From Ursus arctos (Eukaryota; Chordata; Mammalia; Carnivora; Ursidae), in assembly GCF_023065955.2 (NCBI RefSeq), contig NW_026622908.1, positions 47,403,367-47,467,366 on the forward strand: a stretch of DNA of 64,000 nucleotides, in the 5' to 3' direction. Positions 21,761-31,890 of this stretch are shown one piece after another; position 1 is the stretch's first letter; every line of letters starts with the position of its first letter. Below the pieces are notes generated by a model. It searched no databases. It was not told the origin of the DNA and saw only the letters and a list, made by a program, of their open reading frames with translations. A program made the position numbers and the translations under genes.

Positions 21761-23765
21761 AGGGTATCCCTCCTGAAGGAAGGTGCCCTTGGGGATGCCT
21801 AGGGGATGGGGGCGCCTGCCCGCTGCCAGCAGTGCTGACACCCGCAGAGGGTCCAGGCCTGCTGCCACTGATTCAACGCAAGGTGCCCTCTCCTGTAATC
21901 CAGAACCTGGGGGGAGGGGTCCTGAAATCACTGGAGGGGCGGGGCCTCAGGGTCTGCTGTACTTGGCATCGATAGGGGGTTTGTGGGGGGTCACCACAAG
22001 CCCGTTGGCTCTGCGGGGGGAGGGGGGCAGCCCTGTGGGGCTTTACCTGAGGGATTGCAGGTAAAACTGGCAGGTCTGCACCTGTCCAGAGATCACCTTT
22101 GTACCTCCCCTTTGTGGGGGAGGTTCCTGGTGGAATACAGGCCCCCACCCCTCGACTTAGGAGAGATCCTGTGTACCTTGCGTCTCCTGGGTGGGGGTTG
22201 CTGTCCTCCAGCAGGAACATCCAGGGGACCCCTGGCTCTGGCCAGTAAACGGGAGCCCAGCCCAGCACCCAGGTCAGCTTTCACCTGTGAGTTGTGTGGT
22301 CAGTGATGCTGACAGACACTTCTCCCTGTCCGGCCAGCAGGCTGCCAAGGTAGGGACAGCTTCTCCTCCAAGGCTGGTGCCTCCACTCCCTCAGCCTGGA
22401 GGTCCCGCATCACCACAGCCCCCGCCAAAGGCAAGCCGTTGTTGGGGGCACAAGGAACACACCTGGCAGGCACTCTGGTTGGGGGTTTGTACAAACTGGC
22501 CATTGAGCTGGGCTGGAGTGAAGGCTGAGGGCACCAGGCGTCTCTGTCCTGGGAAATCAGCCAGGTCTCTGGCCCCAGCTGTTTCTGGAGACCAGGAAAG
22601 AGCACTGGGGGTCTCATGGCCTGGGACCCTGCCTCACTCCCCTGCCTCCTCCAGTGCGCTAGGGTAGGCCTCCGTCCAGTTGAACTCTGTAATGGAGCAG
22701 TCCACTGAGGGCAGGGAATGTCCACAGGCGTCATGTCCCCACAAATGTGGTTAGCCCCAGGGTGGCCACCAGGCAGTGTCATCTCACCCTAGCAGGAACT
22801 GGCGGTCACCCAGCTGCCTGGGTGTGGGCCGGTCAGCTCTCAGTGTATCTTCACAGCCCCTGTCTCCTTTGAGGCTCGCAACTGTGCTGTGTGGCAGGCA
22901 GGGTGCAGAAGTGGGCCAGGGGTGGAATGAGCTCCGCCCGTGGTCACTCTCGGGGGCAGAGACATACTGGGGATTCCCACTTGGGGCTTTGAGGCCAGGG
23001 GAGGGGCTCCTTCCACTGACCTGTGGCCCAGGACCTGGACGTGCAGGGAAGGCAGTCGGCACTTGCCAGCCACGTGTAGAATGCGTGCCCGCTGCACGCC
23101 CTGCTTCCCCCGCTCTTGGCCCATCCTCTGGTGCTGTCCTCCGGGCAGGAGGGAGCCCTGACTGGAGCACAGGTGCCCCTGCAGGCTGTGCCAATTCTAG
23201 CAGGTGATGTCATACCCAGGGGCAGGAGGGCCCCTCAGAAGCCCTTGCTCCTGGTCCTGGCACCCAAGCTTGGCCCAGGGCTCCCAGCCAACTAGAGTCA
23301 GGGAGGGATTGCATCAGCCCAGGGGAGAGGCAGGAAGGCCCAGGCTGACCCCCGGCCACGGGCACGGAAGATCCACACCCTCAACAGGGGCCTTCCGTGA
23401 CATCGGAACCCACCCCTGCCTGGGTCCTGCACATGCTAGGCCGGCCCGCCACCTCGACCCCACATTTACAGGCATCACAGCGGCGTCCTCAGCAGGGCCA
23501 ACTCCTCATTAGCCTGGGGAGGAATGTGGGCGTAGGGGTGGCTGTATATGTGCACAGCACGCGCGCCTCGGCTGGTGACAGCAGCCCTCCAGCACCCAGC
23601 GCTGACTCCAGGTGCTCAGGCCAGAGGCTCACCCCCTGGCATCACGTTGGGCTGGGGGTCCAGGCTGTGGCCGAGATGTAGGGGTGGTCAGGTGCCCTGG
23701 GCTCGCTTTTGTGCCCCAGCCGGCTGACTGCCTGACCCACGTCTCCTCCGCTCCTCCTCCTGCAG

Positions 23766-23932
23766 GGGGCTTTGCCACCTTCTCCTCCTGCTTCCCTGGC
23801 CTCTGTGAGGGCAAGCCTGCTGCCCTGCTGCCCATGAGCCTCTCCCAGCCCTGCCTGCCTGCGCCCAGTGTGGGCCTGACCCGCATCCTGCCTCACCTCT
23901 ACTTGGGCTCTCAGAAAGATGTCCTGAACAAG
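23766..23932 (+). CDS. DUSP8: DUSP8 coding exon 4 (residues 124-179)
   Basis: Reads GGFATFSSCFPGLCEGKPAA and continues to GSQKDVLNK at an AAG|GTGTGT donor (phase 0). It ends the rhodanese-like domain and starts the phosphatase domain with ILPHLYLGSQKD, the first strand typical of dual-specificity phosphatases. Confidence 0.97.
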
Positions 23933-24451
23933 GTGTGTGCACAGCTGGGGCTTTGGCCATTGGAGGGGGTGGGGGAAGAGGCAGGAGCTCAGAAGCAGCT
24001 CCTGGGCTGGTCTGGGGGCGGGGGAGAAGGGAGCTGAAAGCCAAGGAGGGGATGGATAAGCATGGTGTGGGAGAAGCCTGGGTTGGGGGCACGAGGATGC
24101 AAGGGGACTGGGGCAGGACCAGAGCAGGGCAGGGTGGAGAAGCAGCTCCCAGCCCCTTAGGCGGCGGAGCCCACATGCCAAACTGCTGATGTCACCGGGC
24201 CCCCGGCCAGCACTGAAAGAATCCCGTGTTTTAAAATTGTGATGAGGGAAGAGGGTAAAGCCACCGCCCAGGCAGCCGTAACATTCCTGGGAGGCTACCT
24301 CAGGCTGTGGGTGGCGCTAGCCCCAGACCAGCATCCCTGCCCCCCCTGCAGCCTCCCCCCTCTTGCTGGAGGCTCTGAGCGCCAAGGTGGAAGTGGGAGG
24401 GGCTCCCACCTCCAGGGCACCCCTGTCCAGCCTGTCCTCCCGTCCCTTCAG
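23933..24451 (+). other. DUSP8: DUSP8 intron 4
   Basis: 519-bp GT-AG intron. It contains an ATF/Jun-type TGATGTCA at 24187-24194 and nothing else recognisable. Confidence 0.9.
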
Positions 24452-24611
24452 GATCTGATGACCCAGAACGGAATAAGCTACGTCCTCAATGCCAGCAGCT
24501 CCTGCCCCAAGCCGGACTTCATCTGTGAGAGCCGCTTCATGCGCATTCCCATCAACGACAACTACTGCGAAAAGCTGCTGCCCTGGCTGGACAAGTCCAT
24601 CGAGTTCATCG
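24452..24611 (+). CDS. DUSP8: DUSP8 coding exon 5 (residues 180-232, plus 1 base)
   Basis: Begins DLMTQNGISYVLNASSSCPK and ends WLDKSIEFI at an ATCG|GTGAGG donor. It carries the general acid of the catalytic cycle, D215 in PINDN, 31 residues before the nucleophile, the spacing also found in DUSP1 (D227/C258). Confidence 0.97.
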
Positions 24612-24793
24612 GTGAGGGGTGGCGCCCTCCTGGTGGGGCTGCGGGGGCCGGGGGGTCTCCTCGAGGAGGGTGCCCAGGGACAGGGAGAAGCACTGTGACG
24701 ACCAGTGCTTGGGCCTGAGATGGAGCTGGGATTGTTGGCGGTCGGGCCGAGCACCCTGAGCCCTCACCCGGCCCCTGTGGCCCCTGCCTCCAG

Positions 24794-24917
24794 ATAAAGC
24801 TAAGCTGTCCAGCTGCCAAGTCATTGTCCACTGTCTGGCCGGCATCTCCCGCTCGGCCACCATCGCCATCGCTTATATCATGAAGACCATGGGCATGTCC
24901 TCCGATGATGCCTACAG
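24794..24917 (+). CDS. DUSP8: DUSP8 coding exon 6 (residues 233-273, plus 2 bases): active site
   Basis: Encodes DKAKLSSCQVIVHCLAGISR and onward to SSDDAY. The P-loop HCLAGISRSA places nucleophile C246 and phosphate-binding R252 in the invariant HCX5R arrangement, so the enzyme is predicted to be active. Flanked by short introns (182 bp at 24612-24793 and 253 bp at 24918-25170); donor AG|GTAGCC splits the codon for R274. Confidence 0.98.
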
Positions 24918-25170
24918 GTAGCCTTTCCTTTCTTCCTGGGCCCAGAAGTCTACGGCTGGAAACGGCCTTTCCCCTCCCAGTCTCCACCCACTAGCCGCGG
25001 GATGGCCCTTGCCTCTGAGGGGAGGCGGGAGCCCGGATCCAACACTCCTGGGTGGGTCTGCACACCAGCTGTGTGCCCAAGCATGCGCAGGGGGAGCGGG
25101 GAGGGGGCAGGGAGAGCAGGGGGATGGGGCCGGGCAGGGAGCCCCGTCTCAGTGCAGCGGCCTTCCCCAG

Positions 25171-26227
25171 GTTCGTGAAGGACCGGCGCCCATCCATTTC
25201 GCCCAACTTCAACTTCCTGGGCCAGCTGCTGGAGTATGAGCGCAGCCTGAAGCTGCTGGCTGCCCTGCAGGGTGACGGGGCGCCCCACCCGGGGACGCCC
25301 GAGCCCCTCCCGGGCCCTGCGGCCCCACTGCCGCCGCTGCCACCACCTACCTCAGAGAGCGCTGCCACCGGGAGCGCGGCGGCCAGCGCAGCCAGGGAGG
25401 GCGCGTCCGGTGCCGGCGGGGAGCTGCCCGCGCCTTCCGCGGCCCCTGCCACCAGCGCGCTGCAACAGGGCCTGCGGGGCCTCCACCTCTCCTCCGACCG
25501 CCTCCAGGACACCAACCGCCTGAAGCGCTCCTTCTCGCTGGACATCAAGTCGGCCTATGCCCCCAGCCGGCGGCCCGACGACCCCGGGCCCCCAGACCCT
25601 GGGGAGGCCCCCAAGCTCTGCAAGTTGGACAGCCCGTCGGGGGGCGCCCTGGGCCTGCCCTCGCCGGGCCCCGACAGCCCAGACGCGGCGCCAGAGACGC
25701 GCCCGCGCCTCCGCCGGCGGCCCCGGCCTCCAGCCGGCTCCCCGGCACGGTCCCCGGCGCACGGCCTCGGCCTGAACTTCGGCGATGCCTCTCGGCAGAC
25801 TCCGCGGCTCGGCCTCTCGGCCCTGTCGGCACCTGGGCTCCCTGGCCCCGGCCAGCCGGTCGGCCCCGGGAGCTGGGCGCCGCCGCTCGACTCTCCCGGC
25901 ACACCGTCGCCAGACGGGCCCTGGTGCTTCAGCCCCGAGGGCGCGCAGGGCGTGGGCGGTGCGCGGTTTGCACCCTTCGGCCGGGCAGGCGCGCAGGGCG
26001 CAGGGGGCGGCGACCTGCGGCGGCGGGAGGCGGCAAGGGCCGAGGCCCGGGACGCGCGGACCGGCTGGCCGGACGAGACGGCCCCGGAGACGCAGTTCAA
26101 ACGCCGAAGCTGCCAGATGGAGTTCGAGGAGGGCATGGTGGAGGGGCGCGCGCGCGGCGAGGAGCTGGCAGCGCTGGGCAAGCAGGCCAGCTTCTCGGGC
26201 AGCGTGGAGGTCATCGAGGTGTCCTGA
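25171..26227 (+). CDS. DUSP8: DUSP8 coding exon 7 (residue 274 to stop): end of catalytic domain and C-terminal tail
   Basis: Starts by completing R274, then FVKDRRPSISPNFNFLGQLL, the last helices of the phosphatase domain (to about 300). The remaining 325 residues are Pro-, Ala-, Ser- and Arg-rich, with a KRSFSLDIKSAYAPSRR segment, an Arg-rich cluster near residue 450 (RLRRRPRP) that could act in nuclear targeting, and a conserved end (QFKRRSCQMEFEEGMVEG to SVEVIEVS). Stop TGA at 26225-26227. The exon is itself CpG-island-like, so long antisense frames inside it (for example 219 codons, 25555-26214) are compositional shadows. The tail's function is largely unknown; its length matches DUSP8 rather than the shorter MKPs. 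Confidence 0.97.
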
Positions 26228-26385
26228 CGGCGGCCGGGGACCCAGCGCCCGGCGCTCCGCTGCCCTCGGCTCCCTAGTCTGGGCCGCCAGCAGCCGGGCC
26301 CACTATAAATATATATTATATATAATGCAAAGAAAGGTAAATGGTTTTACTGCGATTTTTATCGAGAAGTAAATATTTCGATTTT

Positions 26386-26396
26386 TTATTTATTTA
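26386..26396 (+). promoter_or_regulatory. AU-rich mRNA-decay element
   Basis: TTATTTATTTA contains overlapping UUAUUUAUU and AUUUAUUUA nonamer-type elements, as in immediate-early and cytokine mRNAs bound by TTP/AUF1/HuR. It lies 160 nt after the DUSP8 stop. Confidence 0.7.
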
Positions 26397-28697
26397 AGCT
26401 GTTCATTCTGGCAATGATTTGGCAACAGTGCGGGCGGTCCTCGGAGCTCTATTTTTACTGTCTGGTATTTAAACTGAAACACACGTTTCTAAGCAATATG
26501 AGGCCACCTTCAGTTCCAAGCTGGGGTGCCAGGCCTGGGGTCCCCTCCCCGCCCCCTCCCCCGGGAAACTGCTGATCTTTGCAAAGAGGCTGCCGAGCTT
26601 TCGTGCACTTTTTACATAAGAAAAAGGGGAAAAAGGAGAAAAAAAACTTTGCCACAAACTGAGCCGCAAACCTCCAGGTCCCTCCCCGCCCCCCTCCTCT
26701 CCTCCTCCTCTGCTCCTTTCTCGGGCTCTGCACCAAAGTCTAGGTGGGGGAAGTGTCCCAGGAGCTGGGGTATGGCCCAGGCAGCTCTACCAGCTGGAGG
26801 CACCCCCACCACCTGCCCCCCTGCCCCCCCCACCCCACCCCACCCTGTTGCCTGGTCGGTGTTGACTGGCATTGGGCCTAGAGAGGCTAGGGTGTTTGGA
26901 GGGGCTGGGGATAGAACAGGATAGGGGCTCGGTGAATGGGGCTCTTGAGTGTCAGATGATGTGGGTCCCCAGGGCAGGGGTGGAGGTGCAATGCCCCCCA
27001 CTCCTGCCTGAGCCCTCGTCCAGTGTCGTGGATTCAGCAAGGCTGTTCCGTAGAGGCCGCTCCCCTCTCCTCCGCTTTGCCGCCTAGCACCCCCACCACC
27101 TGCCAGGTGGGGGAAACCACAGGAGGAGAGGAGCTCGGCCCCGGCGGGGGGGGGGGGGGGGGGCGGGGGGTATCAGGCGGGAGGAGCTGGGCTAACCAGT
27201 GCTGGCCCCACTGGTCAGAGGGCAGATGGATTTAGAGTCTTGTTCTGGGCTCCTCCCCCACTCAGCCCCCAGGCCCCCCGGCCAGACTTGGAATTCAGGT
27301 GTGTTCCTACAGGGGGAGGGCCTCCGTGAGGGGCTGGCTGCCTTGCAGAGGGAGGGGGTAGTTAAGCACCTGTCAGGCCCTTACGCTGCCAGGGAATGGG
27401 GGTCCTGAGCTTTGGGAGAGCCCTCTGCAGACAGATAAAGGCCCCTGGGGTGGGCAGATGCAGGTGTCCCCCATGCCTGCCCCTAGCTCCACAGGGTCCT
27501 TGGAGAAGAGCACTCCCACACTCCCCTTTCCTGGGGAGCTCTCCTCTGAAGTCTCCCTGGTATCTTCACGGTGACATGCCAGGTGGCTTTTGGCCCAGGT
27601 GGGCCAGCCTGGCGGTAAAGGCAGGGAAAAAACCCCAGCTGCCCCCCGCCTCGCACCCTTTTGGGTCATTGGGACCCATGGCTTTTGGAGGCAGTAGATG
27701 TCCCCCAACCTTCAGATGTGCTAGAGTCTAGTGGGTGGAGGGGGCTGGTAGCCTTGGGAAGAGGCCAGGGGCTTGGCGGGAGGGCGGCTGGGCAGACCGA
27801 GTCCTTGGGGCAGCTGCCCCTGTGGTTGTTTCTTCCGTTTGTTCTGTTGACCTGCAGCCCTGTGCACCTGTCACCCCTCCTTTAAGCAAAAGTCCTCTTC
27901 CTATTCCCTCTGTCCCCACCCCGTTGCCCAAGAAAATAAGCTATCATCGTTGTGTTTGCAATCTATGGATTAGAGGTTTAAGTATTTATTATTGGTTAAT
28001 TATTATTATGATTGATTATGTAAACTTGCCTTCTGTCTGTCTATCGCGTTGGGTTTCTGAGGTGACCCTGGGTGTGGAGGATGCACTGGTCCCCACCTCC
28101 GCGCCCCACCCCTGTGCTGTCCAGGAGACAGTGGTCTGGGGCCACTGGTTGGGCCCCAAACTCTGGAGGCAGGTCCCACAGCCCCTGTCCTTTCCTCTCT
28201 CTGCCCTCTGCCCTCTGCCCTTTTTCTAGGGCCGCCAGCATCTCTGGTAACTTCGGTCTTGGAGCGTGGGGGGGGGGGTGCTTGCTCTTGAGGCTCTGGT
28301 CACCCCAAAGTGAGCAGCTGCAATGTGGGGGGAGGTCCTGTCCCGGCCATCCCCTCTCCTGTCCTGGGGGACCGGGCCCTGGCACAAGCCCCTCCCCGGT
28401 CACTTCCACACACTGCCTGAGGTGGGGCAGGGGCCGGGCCCCAGCCTCTCCAAGTCTCTCAGCCCTCCTACCCACCCCCACCCCGGCCCTGGCATTGGGG
28501 GTCGCCCCAGGATGGTCCCCGCTCCCTCCTAATATTTGCTGGAAAGTCCAGCGGAGGGGAGGTGGCAGGTCCCCCGCATGGCTCCCAGTCTCTCTGGACC
28601 GGGTGGCCTGCTCCTGCCCCAGGACCCCTCCCCCAGCGCGGCCACACTCTGCTCCCTGTCCTGTCCCCTTCTTTTGTATTTGGAAACAACGTGTTGT

Positions 28698-28703
28698 AAT
28701 AAA
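28698..28703 (+). terminator. DUSP8: DUSP8 polyadenylation signal
   Basis: AATAAA in 'tgttgtaataaatcctgag', followed within 35 bases by a T/GT-rich stretch ('ggatgttttctccatgcc'), which fits the downstream element. No earlier canonical AATAAA was noticed in the 3' UTR. Confidence 0.85.
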
Positions 28704-29547
28704 TCCTGAGATGGATGTTTTCTCCATGCCTCTGGCTGCCTCTTTCTTCAGGCTGGTGGGTGGGTGGAGCGGAGAGCGTGGGGCCGTGGCCCTGAAGGCT
28801 TCCTGAGGCCAGGAGGCATTGGGGCCACAGACCAACTTGCCCAGGACTCACTGCCTGGGACCCTGAGGGCAGGTTGGGCAGGGTGGGGGAGCCGTGCTGG
28901 GGGAGGGCCCGGTGTGGGGAAGGGGCCCCAGCTGCACGCTAGAATCTAGAACACCATTGTTTGTCGCGTTACCTGCAGGTGAAAATTTTAAAAAGTTACA
29001 ACTATGTCCAATAAAATCACGGTTTTGCCCCTCCACCACCTGCCCAGGTGTGAGCACCGGAACACTTGGCCAGTCTCTGCAGACCTCCGTGTGCGCACGC
29101 ACAAGCCTGAACGCCACGCGACAGCCTTCCTTTCCAACAGAACCGGGGTCTGGCCACAGAGTGTTTGCTACCAACTTTTCAATTACTTAAATCATCTGTT
29201 GAAAGAACACACGTGTGTGCTACAGGGACCAAAGGCACGCGAGGGTATCTGGTGGAAGCTGTGGGGTGACTCGCCCACTTTTGTCCCCAGCCACTGGGTT
29301 CTTCTCCCTGGAGACAGCCCCTGCCCTGCCTGCAGACCTTCCCGGGGGGCCCGGGGCCCATGGGCTGCAGCGGCTGGCCCATCTGCAGCGAGCGTGCCGC
29401 CCGTGGCCTCCGGCAGCCCCTGCGGCGGGGCTGAGGTGGGTCTGCCCGGTGTGGTTACAGCCGCAGCTCCGGGCATTCAGGCAATGCTCTCCTGGGACAA
29501 ATTTTTCAGACATGACTCCTCTGGGTCACTCCAGCGCTTGCCTGGCC

Positions 29548-29640
29548 GTTACTATAACAACAGCTCCTGCGTACCAAGCTCACTGTGTGCCAAGCACGAC
29601 TCCAGGCATTCAGGCACATCCTGGGAACAGATCTCCCAGG
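29548..29640 (-). repeat. MIR fragment, minus orientation
   Basis: 'aagctcactgtgtgccaagc' then 'gactccaggcattcaggcac' is the reverse complement of the MIR 3' core ('gtgcctggcacatag'). Confidence 0.6.
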
Positions 29641-29808
29641 CTGCAGTGGCTGCGGACAGGTCTGCGCCCTCAGCTCCAAGCGTCTGTGGCTAATGCCGTG
29701 CAAGGCCTCCAAGGGGGTCTAAGCCTACTTGGAGCTTTGGCCTGCTGAGTCCGGGGATGTTTCCCCAGTTCCAAGCGGCAGGGAGCCCAAACCAGGGATG
29801 CAGGCCAG

Positions 29809-29813
<5 letters not shown>

Positions 29814-29840
<27 letters not shown>
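29814..29840. repeat. (TG)n microsatellite
   Basis: About 27 bp of pure TG followed by 'cgtgcccacgcgtgcgtgca'. Confidence 0.95.
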
Positions 29841-29843
<3 letters not shown>

Positions 29844-30023
29844 CCCACGCGTGCGTGCAGGATGTGTGTGTTTCAGGAGGCTGGGAGAGAAGAGGAAGCA
29901 GGAGACAGGGAAAGGGCTCAGCCGGCCCCTCTCTGCGGGCGGAGGCAGGTCCTTGAATCCAGCATCCCTAGGAGCCCTCAAGAGGCCGAAAACTAGAAGC
30001 ACAGGGCTGTCGCTAAAGCGAGG

Positions 30024-30054
30024 CTATTTTTAGCTCAAGAACATCTATTTATAA
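30024..30054. promoter_or_regulatory. Pair of MEF2 consensus sites
   Basis: CTATTTTTAG (30024-30033) and CTATTTATAA (30045-30054) both fit YTAWWWWTAR and are 21 bp apart, that is, about two helical turns. They lie 1.3 kb past the DUSP8 polyadenylation signal, in GC-rich surroundings where such AT cores are unlikely by composition. Confidence 0.55.
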
Positions 30055-31047
30055 CTCTGGCAGCCCCTTGGAGTCCATAAAACCAGGGACTGGAAGAAAG
30101 CTGATGACTGTCTTGAGCACCACAGTGGTGCCTCCCGCTCCCTGGGGTGTGTGAGCCCCTGCAGCGGCAGGAGCGGGGTGAGGGCGCCTCGCCCAGGATG
30201 ACCTGGGGGCACCAAAGGCCAAAGGCCCCTGCGGGCAGTGTAAGAATGCACGTGGGGTGCTGGGATGCCATCCACCCAGTTGCCCAGGCTCCTGGAAGTC
30301 AACTGGCCCACGGGCTGAAGGAAGCAGGTGGTGAGGCCAGACCTGCAGACTGGGGGGCTGGCCGCCACCACCTGCTCTCGGCCACACGGTCTGGTACCTG
30401 TCCCAAGGGGTCTTCTGTAAACGCTGGGCACCCTGCCTGCTTCCCTGCCCCATCTGGTCAAGAGCTTTAGGCTCTTGATGGGTCTTGGGTGGGTGAGCAC
30501 ATGTCAGTAGAGGGCTGCTCTGTGTGGGTCTCAACCTATGGATAGAGATGCTGGGGATGCCCGGGCCCTCCCCTGGGCCCCAACTACTGGTGGTGGGCCA
30601 CCAGACCGCATTTCCCCACAGAGGCCGATGTCATGGCGGGACCGGCCCTGGTGGTCCTTTCTATGATGACAGGACACACTTCAGCAACAGCCGTCAGGGG
30701 GCTTTGACGAAGCTTTCTTACTCACAGGTCCTGGAGGTCATATGCACACCTGGGGCCACAGAGTTCGGTCTCAGGGAGAGAGGGAGGCAGCGTGGACCTC
30801 GGACTCTAACTTTTTGGAGTTGGGGGTGGGGGTGAGGTTTCTAGAGCAGTTGGTCATCAGGTCACCCGGGACCTTCTAGAGTGGAACATGGGAGGGGCAG
30901 CCTGGCTCTCCATCTAGTTGGGAAGCTGGCAACGTGTTTATTGAGATGGATGTCTTTCAAGTGAATGCCACGGCAATCCAGACTTTAATGCCACGCGCCT
31001 ACATTGCCAATCAAAAAAGCTGATCATCAGACACTTACACTCTGGGG

Positions 31048-31300
31048 CTGGCTGGCTGGGTTACGTGGTTGGGCAGATGGGTGATGAGGGCGTGGATGGG
31101 TGAATAGGGGATACGGACGGGGGGGCGAGATGGCTGGCTGGGTGGGTAGAGAGGTGAGTGTGTAGATGTGTGGACAGGAGAGTAAATGGGAAGCTGGCTG
31201 GGTGGTTAGTGGTCGGGTGGGTAGGTGGATGGCTGGACAGGACGTTGATGGATGGGTAGATGGGAGGAAGGCAAGGAGGGAGGGAAAGAAGGTGGGTAAG
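31048..31300. repeat. Degenerate (TGGA/TGGG/TGGC)n simple repeat
   Basis: About 250 bp of diverged tetranucleotides ('ggctggctggctgggttacg' through 'gatggatgggtagatgggag'). Confidence 0.85.
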
Positions 31301-31589
31301 TACCGACATAGTGCACAGTGCCCTTCTGCTGGCCTACCCTATATACAGCTGTGTGCTTCCCTCCATCCCACCACTGGACCGTGGTGGGGCACCCCATCCT
31401 GCTTCTAGAAGATGATCAGTAAATGTTCAATGTATAAACCACAGGCTCAGAGCTGGACACCACTGCAGAGACCCAGTCCAACCCTCTCCAAGGCCCGAGG
31501 AGGTGCTCCAAGAGAGACAACAGGCCCAGAATGGAGTCACCTGTGCCAAGCCCCCTGCCAGCAAATCGAGACTTAACACCTAACCTCAC

Positions 31590-31890
31590 TGCAGTTTCAG
31601 CCTCTCCCAGGAGTGGACTCAGTCTGGAATTTCCTGGTCAGCACCAGTGAGGTCATCTGCCGGATAAGATCCCTGCCTTCCCTAAGGGAAGGTGACCTTT
31701 CTGAAACAGTCCACTCTTTCAGCTCCCTTGTCCCCTCCACCCCTTCTGCCTGTAAAACCTTCCATTCTGTACAACTCTCCAGAGCTCCTTTCTACCTGTT
31801 AGGGGGGATGCTGCCCCATTCGCGGGTCTTTGAATAAAGCCGATTAGATCTCCACATTTATTCAGTTGAATTTTTTTAACAAGGGGAACT
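31590..31890 (+). mobile_element. Possible LTR-like end (R/U5 type)
   Basis: 'tgctgccccattcgcgggtc' followed by 'tgaataaagccgattagatc' and 'tccacatttattcagttgaa' resembles the R/U5 end of an old endogenous-retroviral LTR, with AATAAA at 31833-31838. I see no internal retroviral genes nearby. Family not identified. Confidence 0.4.

Larger units (their letters stand above)
19216..23765 (+). other. DUSP8: DUSP8 intron 3, with internal CpG island
   Basis: The 4.55-kb intron ends at 'ctcctgcag' (23765). It contains a (CA)n/(CG)n tract near 19788-19843, a separate CpG island at 21285-21760 and an ATF/Jun-type TGATGTCA at 23205-23212. No coding exon is supported. Confidence 0.8.
10750..28725 (+). 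other. DUSP8: DUSP8 gene, complete: dual-specificity MAP-kinase phosphatase 8
   Basis: DUSP8 (hVH5) removes phosphate from the Thr and Tyr of activated JNK and p38 and so ends stress-kinase signalling; it is reported in cytoplasm and nucleus. Six coding exons join in frame to 625 codons, the length of the human protein. Domain order: N-terminal rhodanese-like MAPK-binding domain (about 15-140) with the basic docking patch K56-R57-R58; dual-specificity phosphatase domain (about 160-300) with general acid D215, nucleophile C246 in HCLAGISRSA and R252; then a Pro/Ser/Arg-rich low-complexity tail (about 300-560) ending in a conserved segment finishing SVEVIEVS. Every intron is GT-AG and no stop or frameshift interrupts the frame. 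DUSP16 is the closest paralogue, but the overall sequence and the downstream MOB2 neighbour indicate DUSP8. Confidence 0.97.
26228..28725 (+). other. DUSP8: DUSP8 3' UTR
   Basis: About 2.5 kb from the stop codon to just past the AATAAA at 28698-28703. The first 240 bases are strikingly AT-rich ('tataaatatatattatatat' from 26304) in a GC-rich gene and hold an overlapping AU-rich destabilising element (TTATTTATT 26386-26394, ATTTATTTA 26388-26396). A second AT-rich patch lies at 27935-28035. A long G-run sits at about 27146-27170. The length is consistent with the human 3' UTR as remembered. Confidence 0.85.

Noticed and set aside
25352..26214. Antisense frames of up to 219 codons within DUSP8 exon 7
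   Set aside because: Shadows of the sense coding frame in very GC-rich DNA; the sense frame is conserved and complete.
28970..29020. AATAAA near 29010 as an alternative DUSP8 polyadenylation site
   Set aside because: It lies 300 bp past a better-supported site at 28698 and shows no clear GT-rich downstream element; possible but unsupported.
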